DNA of 64,000 nucleotides, taken from assembly GCF_022513585.1 (NCBI RefSeq), contig NZ_JAKWBF010000013.1:62001-126000 (forward strand), in the 5' to 3' direction. The position numbers and the translations under genes were made by a program. This document shows, piece after piece, positions 28,462 to 35,646 of the stretch. The stretch's first letter is position 1. Each line of letters starts with the position of its first letter. A model generated the notes under the pieces. The model had not been told where the DNA came from and made no database searches. It saw only the letters and a list, made by a program, of their open reading frames with translations. This stretch comes from Gordonia gummivorans (GTDB taxonomy: Bacteria; Actinomycetota; Actinomycetes; Mycobacteriales; Mycobacteriaceae).

Positions 28462-28587
28462 GGGACAAGCTCGAAGCACCTGGGGAACAACCCGCGGCTG
28501 AGCATGAGCAGTCCCACCCTCGCGCGACCAAAGCTCGAATGAAGACTGTCGGGAACAACCCGATTGACCGCTAGGTAGAGCACGCGC
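28462..28587 (+). ncRNA. Candidate bridge RNA of the IS110-family element
   Basis: Two modules of the same design follow the transposase gene. Module 1 (28462-28515): outer stem GGGAC/GTCCC plus GCTC/GAGC, inner hairpin GGGAACAACCC; flanking it are GCACCT (28476-28481), identical to the left target, and GCTGAG (28497-28502), whose complement CTCAGC matches the right target CTCAGG at 5/6. Module 2 (28522-28587): outer stem GCGCG/CGCGC plus GCTC/GAGC, the same inner GGGAACAACCC; AGACTG (28543-28548) equals the element's right end before CT, and GCTAG (28570-28574) can pair with CTAG of its left end. Location and guide logic match bridge RNAs known from IS621-type elements; expression unproven. 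Confidence 0.65.
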
Positions 28588-28717
28588 AGGGCACCCCGGA
28601 CCCCGGCAACCCAACAACCCCCAGCACCCAACTGCGGCAAACAGATTCCTTGTCAGCAGTCGAACAAACACGCCCACACACCGAAAACCAGCCCTTGACA
28701 ACCAACCCCATAGACTG
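28588..28717. other. Right end of IS element, non-coding
   Basis: C- and A-rich strand with no credible gene; holds the sub-terminal repeat CAACCCCAT and ends AGACTG-CT. Probably needed as recombination end. Confidence 0.5.
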
Positions 28718-28874
28718 CTCAGGCAGCGGAGTGGAACCTGTCCGGTGGGACAGGAACCGAGCTGACCACTGCGTCTGAACATCTGAGCAGATGAGCAGGT
28801 GTCCTTGTTGCGGCTGTGACCTGTGCAACACGGTGGACGGGTACCACCCATTCGCCACAAGGGAGTAAGACCGC

Positions 28875-30146
28875 ATGGCCATCGAGCTGAACCAGATCTG
28901 GGACTTCCCGATCAAGGATTTCCATCCGTTCCCCAACGCCAAACTCGGTGTCGGCGCACACGACATGCTGGGCGTGGAGGCCAAGAACCTCGGCATGACG
29001 CGCGTGCTGCTGATGACCACCGGCCTGCGCGGCTCGGGCATCATCGAGGAACTGATCGGCAAGATCGAGTACCAGGGCGTCGACGTCGTCCTCTACGACA
29101 AGGTCGAGTCCAACCCCAAGGACTACAACTGCATGGATTCGGCTGCGCTGTATCAGTCCGAGAAGTGCGACGGGATCATCTCGGTCGGCGGCGGATCGAG
29201 CCACGACGCGGCCAAGGGCGCGCGTATGGTGATCGCGCACGACGGCCGCAACATCAACGAGTTCGAGGGCTTCTCCAAGGCCACCAACAAGGAGAACCCC
29301 AAGCACATCGCCGTATCCACCACTGCCGGAACGGGTTCGGAGACGTCGTGGGCCTACGTCATCACCGACACCTCGGACATGAACAAGCCGCACAAGTGGG
29401 TGGCCTTCGACGACACCTGTCTCGTCGACCTCGCGATGGACGACCCGCTGCTCTACTACAGCTGCCCCGAGCACTTCACCGCGTTCTGCGGATTCGACGT
29501 CCTCGCCCACGCGAGTGAGCCCTATGTGTCCCGCTTGGACTTCGCGCCATCGCTGGGCAACGCGAAATACTCGATCGAACTCATCCGCGACCACCTGCGG
29601 ACTGCTGTGTACGAGCCCCGCAACCTCGAGGCGCGCACGGGCATGATGCACGCGCAATACATTGCGGCACAGGCATTCAACTCGGGCGGACTTGGCCTCA
29701 TTCACTCGCTCTCGCATGCGGTGAGCGCGTTCTACGACAGCCACCACGGCCTCAACAACGCGATCGCCCTGCCGCGCGTCTGGGAGTACAACCTCCCCAG
29801 CCGCTACGAGCGCTACGCCGACATCGCCGCCCTGCTCGGCATCGACACCAGCAAGATGACCACCGTCCAGGCGGCCGACGCGGCGGTCGAAGAGGCGATC
29901 CGCCTGTCGAAGGATCTCGGCATCCCCGACAACTTCGGTCAGCTCTCCGTCGACAGCTACGACAAGAACCGGATGAACACCGGCAAGTACGAGGGCCGTG
30001 GCGACACCATGGACACCTCGGACAAGCAGGTCCGGGCCATCGCCGAGCACATGATGGACGACTGGTGCACCCCGGGCAACCCCCGCGAATGCACCGTCGA
30101 ATCGTTGATCCCCATGGTCACGCACGCCATGACCGGGAGCTACTGA
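28875..30146 (+). CDS. Iron-containing NDMA-dependent alcohol (methanol) dehydrogenase
   Basis: 423-residue group III alcohol dehydrogenase with tightly bound NAD, as in actinobacterial Mno/ThcE enzymes that oxidise primary alcohols with an unidentified electron acceptor (NDMA in vitro). Opens MAIELNQIWDFPIKDFHPFP; cofactor motif ISVGGGSSHDAAKGA; STTAGTGSETSWAYVIT; iron ligands in FDVLAHASEPYVS and GGLGLIHSLSHAVSAFYDSH HG. ATG 28875 has GGGAGTAAGACC. Strong Lys/Asp-rich, highly biased codon use suggests high expression. Followed by a terminator-like hairpin, then MoxR and VWA genes that probably mature or activate it. An IS lies just upstream and may affect its promoter. Confidence 0.92.
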   Translation: MAIELNQIWDFPIKDFHPFPNAKLGVGAHDMLGVEAKNLGMTRVLLMTTGLRGSGIIEELIGKIEYQGVDVVLYDKVESNPKDYNCMDSAALYQSEKCDGIISVGGGSSHDAAKGARMVIAHDGRNINEFEGFSKATNKENPKHIAVSTTAGTGSETSWAYVITDTSDMNKPHKWVAFDDTCLVDLAMDDPLLYYSCPEHFTAFCGFDVLAHASEPYVSRLDFAPSLGNAKYSIELIRDHLRTAVYEPRNLEARTGMMHAQYIAAQAFNSGGLGLIHSLSHAVSAFYDSHHGLNNAIALPRVWEYNLPSRYERYADIAALLGIDTSKMTTVQAADAAVEEAIRLSKDLGIPDNFGQLSVDSYDKNRMNTGKYEGRGDTMDTSDKQVRAIAEHMMDDWCTPGNPRECTVESLIPMVTHAMTGSY

Positions 30147-30181
30147 GCACTGATCGACAGTGGGGCGCTGTCGCGTCGCAG

Positions 30182-30213
30182 GCCGGGCCGGGCATCTCGA
30201 TGCCCGGCCCGGG
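30182..30213 (+). terminator. GC-rich hairpin after the alcohol dehydrogenase
   Basis: GCCGGGCCGGGCAT and ATGCCCGGCCCGGG form a stem of about 13 bp with a CTCG tetraloop. No T-run follows, so it is either an attenuator before moxR or an actinobacterial I-shaped terminator. Confidence 0.6.
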
Positions 30214-30277
30214 CTCACCCCGTTCGACCAATTCCCTTGCCTGGACGATGAATCCCTGGACGATGAATCGAGGAGAC

Positions 30278-31315
30278 ATGTCGCTCATGTCGACAGTGAC
30301 CGACCAACCCACCACCTTCGAGAGCGTCGACGAGCTCGCTGCCGCTCTCGGCGAGCAGGGCTATCTGATCGATGACGAACTCGCCGTGGTGGTTCACCTC
30401 GCCACGCTGCTCGATCGGCCGCTGCTGCTCGAAGGTCCGGCCGGCGTGGGCAAGACGGAACTCGCGAAGGCACTCGCGGCGGCGTCGGGCCGGGAACTGA
30501 TTCGCCTGCAGTGCTACGAGGGTCTCGACGAGTCACGCGCGCTCTACGAATGGGACTACGCACGACAACTCCTGCACGTGCAGATGCTGCGCGATCGCAT
30601 CAGTTCCGAATTGGCCACCGAGACAACACTTTCCTCTGCATCGGCCGCGCTCGCACGCACCGACGTCGGCGTGTACACCGAGGACTTCCTCGTACCCCGA
30701 CCACTTCTGGCCGCCATCATGTCCACGCTCCCGACCGTCCTGCTGGTCGACGAGATCGACCGCACCGACGAGGCGATGGAAGCGGTGATGCTCGAGGTGC
30801 TCGCCGAGCGGCAGGTCACCGTTCCCGAGCTGGGTACCTTCGCCGCGCGATCGGCACCGTGGGTCATTCTGACCTCCAACGACACTCGCGAACTCTCGCC
30901 CGCCTTGAAGCGGCGGTGCCTGCACTTCCAGGTCGACTACCCGTCGGTGGATCGAGAACGGCGAATCGTCGCCGTGCGTGCACCCGAGGTCGAGGAGGCG
31001 GTCATCGCTCGCGTCGTCGAGATGGCCCGCGACCTCCGTGAGCTGCCGTTACGCAAGAGCCCGTCGATCGCCGAGGTCATCGACGCAGCCCGCGCCGCAG
31101 CGCTGCTGGGTGATCGCACCGGCGACCCGTCGACCAACCGGGCGCTGCTGTCACTGCTGGTGAAGTTCGGCACCGATCTCGACATCGCCCGACGCGCACT
31201 CGAGCGCCCGACGAAGAGCGAAACCATCTCCACCACAGGAGAAACCGGACCTCGAGGAACCGTCACCGCCACAGCGTTCGGGGCCGGTCGCGCCCGCAGC
31301 GCGCAACGCCGGTAG
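30278..31315 (+). CDS. MoxR-type AAA+ ATPase
   Basis: About 345 residues. Walker A LLEGPAGVGKTELAKAL, Walker B TVLLVDEIDRTDEAMEAVML and sensor WVILTSNDTRELSPALKRRCLHFQ, which define MoxR/CbbQ/NorQ-like chaperone ATPases. These work with a VWA partner to insert cofactors or activate metalloenzymes; the VWA gene follows six bases later and the dehydrogenase precedes. ATG 30278 is close to GAGGAG, ATG 30287 (MSTVTDQP) is the alternative start. Confidence 0.92.
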   Translation: MSLMSTVTDQPTTFESVDELAAALGEQGYLIDDELAVVVHLATLLDRPLLLEGPAGVGKTELAKALAAASGRELIRLQCYEGLDESRALYEWDYARQLLHVQMLRDRISSELATETTLSSASAALARTDVGVYTEDFLVPRPLLAAIMSTLPTVLLVDEIDRTDEAMEAVMLEVLAERQVTVPELGTFAARSAPWVILTSNDTRELSPALKRRCLHFQVDYPSVDRERRIVAVRAPEVEEAVIARVVEMARDLRELPLRKSPSIAEVIDAARAAALLGDRTGDPSTNRALLSLLVKFGTDLDIARRALERPTKSETISTTGETGPRGTVTATAFGAGRARSAQRR

Positions 31316-31321
31316 TTGCTG

Positions 31322-32860
31322 GTGCTCACCACCGAACGCCCGATATCACCGGGACGAGACGGCGTACTCGACCTTCTCGCCGTGCTCTTCGGACAGGTTC
31401 TCCGGTGTCACGGCGTCGCCGCGTCGCCCGCCGAGGTCATCGAGATTCGACGTGTGCTGTCGATCGTCGGGGCCGCGGACCTGACGCTCCTGCGTGCAGC
31501 GCTGCGCAGCGTGTGTGTCAAGTACACGCACGAGGCCGACGGCTTCGACCACGCCTTCGACCTGTTCTTCCTTGACACCACCGACGACAGCACTCCCGAC
31601 GCCCTGCCCCGAACCCGTGGCGCCGCAGCCGAATTGCCCGATGACGTCGAATGGGACGAAGACTTCGAAGGTGCCGCCCGACGCATCGGCGCGGACGAAC
31701 ACACCGACGAGATCGGCGATCTCATGATCGACGATCCGGACGCCACCGAACGTCACGCCGAGAGCGCCCATCGCGAGGAGAACGACTTCACCGTTTCGGC
31801 CGGCACCGAACAACTCGGTGTCGACGCGGAGAGCGACACCGTGTCCGGAGGCATCACGTACACCGTCGAGATCGACGAGGCCGACTCAGCCAGCGTCGGC
31901 GAACTCGTGGGATCAGCGACACGGGTCCGGGGAACACCGTTGGGGCTCAAGGACGCTGCCGCGATCCTGCGCGCGCTCGACGCCTACGATGCGCGCAGCG
32001 CCTATGGCACCGATGGCGCAGAAGGGCTCGACGACCGGCGTCGTGCCGAACTCGAACGCGCCTTGACCGCATTCATCGACGCCCTGGCTGCTCGCCTCGA
32101 CACCGAGTTGTCGGTGCTCGCGCAGGACACCGACTCGGCGTCACGAACGACGACCGATCAGGCCGACATCGACCGCGCATGTCATCGCCTCGTGCAACGG
32201 ATGAACGGCGCACCCCGTCGGGTCCCGCGTCGGACCGACCGCGGCCGGCTCGACATACGACGCACGATGCGAGCGTCGGTGCCGACCGATGGCGTGCCGA
32301 TCACGCTGTGGCGACGCGCTCGAACGCCCGGCCCGGTGCGCATGCTGATCGTCGCCGACGTCTCGCTGTCGGTGCGACCGGTCGCAGGCTTCATCCTGCG
32401 ACTCGCTCAGACCCTCCACCGCATGGGGCGGCACTGCGAGGTCGTCGCGTTCGTCGACCAACCCGTGCTCGTGACGTCGGCCCTGCGCGCCGCCCATACC
32501 GACGACGCCCTGGCCGCGGTGCTGGCAGCCGACGGCCTCGATCTCGCCGCGACGAGCGACTACGGATCGATGTGGTCGACGATGCTGGAACGCTTCGGAG
32601 ATCTCCTCACCGCCCGAACCTCGGTGCTCGTGGTCGGCGACGCGCGCAGCAACGGCTTCGACCCCCGTATCGACCTCGTTGCCGAAGTATCCCGACGAGT
32701 CCATCGCATGGCCTGGGTCACGCCCGAACCGTCGAGGTACTGGACCCAGGCGGGTTGCGCAATGGCCGACTACGCCGACCACTGCAGCACCGTGGTGAGT
32801 GCCCGCGACGGTGCGGAGATGCTGAGCCGCGCCGACGAGCTGGGTGCCGCGTTGAGCTGA
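31322..32860 (+). CDS. VWA-domain protein (CoxE-like), MoxR partner
   Basis: About 512 residues. N-terminal helical region (1-90), a long acidic low-complexity middle (95-215, many Asp, Glu, Thr), then a CoxE/VWA domain from about 310: LDIRRTMRASVPTDGVPITL, VRMLIVADVSLSVRPVAGFI (a MIDAS-like DxSxS with the last Ser shifted), CEVVAFVDQPVLVT, SVLVVGDARSNGF and HRMAWVTPEPSRYW. Likely adaptor for the preceding AAA+ ATPase. GTG 31322 or TTG 31316 are the starts; no clear ribosome site, consistent with coupling to moxR. Confidence 0.85.
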   Translation: MLTTERPISPGRDGVLDLLAVLFGQVLRCHGVAASPAEVIEIRRVLSIVGAADLTLLRAALRSVCVKYTHEADGFDHAFDLFFLDTTDDSTPDALPRTRGAAAELPDDVEWDEDFEGAARRIGADEHTDEIGDLMIDDPDATERHAESAHREENDFTVSAGTEQLGVDAESDTVSGGITYTVEIDEADSASVGELVGSATRVRGTPLGLKDAAAILRALDAYDARSAYGTDGAEGLDDRRRAELERALTAFIDALAARLDTELSVLAQDTDSASRTTTDQADIDRACHRLVQRMNGAPRRVPRRTDRGRLDIRRTMRASVPTDGVPITLWRRARTPGPVRMLIVADVSLSVRPVAGFILRLAQTLHRMGRHCEVVAFVDQPVLVTSALRAAHTDDALAAVLAADGLDLAATSDYGSMWSTMLERFGDLLTARTSVLVVGDARSNGFDPRIDLVAEVSRRVHRMAWVTPEPSRYWTQAGCAMADYADHCSTVVSARDGAEMLSRADELGAALS

Positions 32861-32931
32861 TGCTGAAGTCCCGCGCAAAAAAGAACCGAGATCCGACCCA
32901 TCCGCCGACCATCCTCATCCGAACACCCGAT

Positions 32932-33684
32932 ATGAATCACAGTATGAATGTCCGGACCACCCGGCCCATCAGGCGTTGGTTGACGGCCCTCGTATGTGCG
33001 CTCGGCGCACTCGGGGGGTCGATCGTCGCAACCACCACCACGGCCCCAGCCGCGTCGGCCGCGCCCTGCTCCGACGTGGCGGTGGTGTTCGCGCGCGGTA
33101 CCGCCGAACCCGCCCCGATGCTGGGTCTGACCGGTATCTCCTTCGTCGAGTCGATGCGGTCGCAGCTTCGCGGGAAGTCGGTCGCGGCCGAGGGCGTCAA
33201 CTATGCGGCCAGCGACAAGTTCAACAATCGGGTCGTCTTCGTCCGCAGTGTCGCCGACGGTGTTCGGCAAACCCAGCGGGACGTGACGGCGATTGCCCGC
33301 AGCTGCCCGAAGACCCGGATCGTGCTGGGCGGATACTCGCAGGGCGCCGTGGTCGCGGGGTACGCGACGAGCGGCAAGATCGCGATCCCCGACCGCTACC
33401 GCCAGTACGAGCGTGAGGTACCTCCGCCGCTGCCCGCCGACGTCGCAAGCCACATCGCCGCGATCGTCATGTTCGGTGCGCCGTCGGACCGCTTCATCAC
33501 CGACATCGGCGCGCCGCCGGTCCGCGTCGGCTCCGCCTATCGCGGCCGCACGGTCCGCTACTGCATCCCCGGCGACACCATCTGCAACGGCGCGCCCGTC
33601 GGCGGCCCGAACGCAACCCACGTCCTCTATACGGTCAACGGAATGACGATGGACGCGGCTCGATTCGCAGTGCGTCGCCTCTGA
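32932..33684 (+). CDS. Cutinase-family secreted esterase, copy 1
   Basis: 250 residues. Signal peptide RRWLTALVCALGALGGSIVA ending near ASAAPC. Alpha/beta hydrolase: VVFARGTAEPAPMLGLTG oxyanion region, nucleophile Ser in VLGGYSQGAVVAGY, then YCIPGDTICNG with the catalytic Asp and paired Cys, and the His in GGPNATHVLYTVNGM. Similar to mycobacterial Culp proteins, which cleave lipid esters outside the cell. Paralogous to the gene at 39835, sharing RGKSV..EGVNYAASDKFNNR. Preceded by an A-rich stretch; ATG 32944 is an alternative start. Confidence 0.93.
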   Translation: MNHSMNVRTTRPIRRWLTALVCALGALGGSIVATTTTAPAASAAPCSDVAVVFARGTAEPAPMLGLTGISFVESMRSQLRGKSVAAEGVNYAASDKFNNRVVFVRSVADGVRQTQRDVTAIARSCPKTRIVLGGYSQGAVVAGYATSGKIAIPDRYRQYEREVPPPLPADVASHIAAIVMFGAPSDRFITDIGAPPVRVGSAYRGRTVRYCIPGDTICNGAPVGGPNATHVLYTVNGMTMDAARFAVRRL

Positions 33685-33740
33685 GTCCACTTCATGGGCG
33701 ATGATGGTCGCGACGTCCGCGACCATCATCGGGAGAGAGC

Positions 33741-34931
33741 ATGGCGACCGGGTTCGACCGCTTGATCCCGTCGTCGATGCTCGCCGTCGATTCCGACCCG
33801 GTAGGCCCGCTGTGGCGTGCCGCGCAGATCTTTCGCCTGGCGTCGTTCATTTACGCGCTCGGTTTCCAGATCGTCATCAACGACAACCTGGACAAGCCCG
33901 GTCTGACGTGGGCCCTGTTCGGCCTGATGACTGTCGCGAACGTCTGGTGGGCGACGGGCTACCTGGTCGGCTTCGGCCGCCGATGGTGGTTCGTCGCTTC
34001 CGAGGTGGCCGTGTCGGTGGTGATGATGCTGTCGACCTCCTACGTCGCCGACGAGGGATGGGTCGCGGGGAACCAGACCTGGCCGACCACGCTGTGGGTG
34101 GCCAATTGTGTGCTGTCGAGCGCTCTGCTCGGCGGTCCGGTGTGGGGTGTGATCACGGCGGTCGTCGTCGGCTGCGCCAACTTCTTCGTCAAGGACGACA
34201 TCTCACTCAACTTCGGCCGCAACGCCACCCTGCTCCTGCTGATGATGACCGGACTGGCGGTGGGGTTGGCCGCGTCGCGGGCCCGGGTGACCCACGCCCG
34301 TCTGACCGCGGCCATTCGCACGGCCGCGCAGGCCACCGAACGCGAACGCCTCGCCCGCGAGGTGCACGACGGTGTGCTGCAGGTGCTCGCCCTGGTCGCG
34401 CGACGCGGCGCGGAAATCGGGGGTGACGCGGCCGAACTCGCTCGGCTCGCAGCCGAACAGGAGCAACGCCTGCGCCGACTCATCGCCGATCAACCCGAGA
34501 CCTCGACGGGCGGCCCGACACCGTCGTCCGACGTCGACCTGGGTGCCGCGCTGCGTGAACTCGGTGCCGACACGGTCAAGGTCAGCGCTCCCCGTGAGCC
34601 GGTGCCGGTGTCGGCGCACATCGCCGACGAGGTGCTCGCCGCGGTCGACAATCTTCTGCACAACACCGCAGAGCATGCCGGGAGCGGAGCCCAGAGTTTC
34701 ATCCTGCTAGAAGACATCGACGACGAGGTGGTGATCAGCGTCCGCGACGACGGACGCGGCATCGCACCGGGCCGGCTCGAGGCGGCACGGCAGGAAGGCA
34801 GGATGGGTATCGCCCGGTCCGTCGTCGGGCGTATCGAAGATCTCGGGGGTCGCGCGCAGCTGCAGACATCCCCCGATTCCGGGACCGAATGGGAGCTGAC
34901 GATTCCCGTTCAGGAGGGCCGCGTCCGATGA
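33741..34931 (+). CDS. Two-component sensor histidine kinase (MacS-like)
   Basis: 396 residues. N-terminal membrane sensor of about six helices (28-190, DUF5931-like), then a HisKA_3-type region with phospho-acceptor His209 in RLAREVHDGVLQVL, and an HATPase domain with NLLHNTAEHAGSG (N box) and VRDDGRGIAPG (G1). Similar to corynebacterial MacS. Overlaps the response regulator start by ATGA, so the pair is translationally coupled. Signal unknown; the flanking cutinase and membrane protein suggest an envelope link, an inference only. Confidence 0.93.
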   Translation: MATGFDRLIPSSMLAVDSDPVGPLWRAAQIFRLASFIYALGFQIVINDNLDKPGLTWALFGLMTVANVWWATGYLVGFGRRWWFVASEVAVSVVMMLSTSYVADEGWVAGNQTWPTTLWVANCVLSSALLGGPVWGVITAVVVGCANFFVKDDISLNFGRNATLLLLMMTGLAVGLAASRARVTHARLTAAIRTAAQATERERLAREVHDGVLQVLALVARRGAEIGGDAAELARLAAEQEQRLRRLIADQPETSTGGPTPSSDVDLGAALRELGADTVKVSAPREPVPVSAHIADEVLAAVDNLLHNTAEHAGSGAQSFILLEDIDDEVVISVRDDGRGIAPGRLEAARQEGRMGIARSVVGRIEDLGGRAQLQTSPDSGTEWELTIPVQEGRVR

Positions 34932-35578
34932 CCGACAAATCCGTGCGGGTGATGGTGGTCGACGACCATCCGATGTGGCGCGACGGCGTCGCCCGCGATC
35001 TCGCCGACGAGGGATTCGAGGTGGTGGCGACCGCCGATGGCGTGCGTGCAGCCACCGAACGGGCCGCCGCCGCCCAGCCCGACGTCGTACTCATGGACAT
35101 GAACATGCCCGACGGCAACGGTGCGACCGCGACCGCCGCGATCCTCGAGAAGTGCCCCGACGCGCATGTCCTGGTGCTGTCGGCGTCCGACGAACGCGAC
35201 GACGTCCTCGACGCCGTCAAGGCGGGCGCCACCGGGTACCTGGTCAAGAGCGCTCAGCGGGCCGAACTCGTCGCAGCGGTCCTCGCCACCTCGAATGGCC
35301 AGGCAGTGTTCACACCCGGACTCGCCGGACTGGTGCTCGGCGAGTATCGCCGCATCGCCCGTGATCCCGGTCCGTCGACGCCGGTACTCACCGAGCGGGA
35401 GACGCAGGTGCTGCGGGAGGTCGCCAAGGGGTTGTCGTCGCGGCAGATCGCCAACCGCCTGTCGATCAGCCCGCGGACCGTCGAGAACCATGTCGGCGCA
35501 TCGCTGCGCAAGCTGCAACTGGCCAACCGCGTCGAACTCACGCGCTACGCCATCGAACACGGGCTCGACACGGACTGA
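34928..35578 (+). CDS. NarL/LuxR-family response regulator
   Basis: 216 residues. Receiver domain with acidic pair in MVVDDHPMWRDG, phospho-acceptor Asp57 (VVLMDMNMPDG), Lys in GATGYLVKSAQ. LuxR-type HTH at the C-terminus: LTERETQVLREVAKGLSSRQ, IANRLSISPRTVENHVGASL. Partner of the overlapping kinase. Confidence 0.95.
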   Translation: MTDKSVRVMVVDDHPMWRDGVARDLADEGFEVVATADGVRAATERAAAAQPDVVLMDMNMPDGNGATATAAILEKCPDAHVLVLSASDERDDVLDAVKAGATGYLVKSAQRAELVAAVLATSNGQAVFTPGLAGLVLGEYRRIARDPGPSTPVLTERETQVLREVAKGLSSRQIANRLSISPRTVENHVGASLRKLQLANRVELTRYAIEHGLDTD

Positions 35579-35646
35579 CAACTACCCACCGAAAGTGGGT
35601 ACATCTACGCATGATCGTCGGGAGCCGGCGGTCGAAGGTGGACGGT

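Larger units (their letters stand above)
26996..28719 (+). mobile_element. IS110-family element (IS1111-group-like layout) inserted in repeat A
   Basis: The ends were deduced by rejoining the split repeat: GTCGCAC-CT before the element and CT-CAGGCAGCGG after it reconstitute GCACCTCAGGCAGCGG, a near match to intact copies (GCACCTCAGGGAGCGG). Thus a CT dinucleotide sits at both junctions, as for IS110 recombination cores, with no target duplication. Sub-terminal inverted repeats ATGGGTTG (27000-27007) and CAACCCCAT (28703-28711) lie a few bases inside. About 90 bp precede the transposase gene and about 280 bp follow it. Length about 1.72 kb. Confidence 0.8.

Noticed and set aside
28436..28860. 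Short open frames downstream of the transposase
   Set aside because: They overlap the structured non-coding end; composition and lack of start signals argue against genes.
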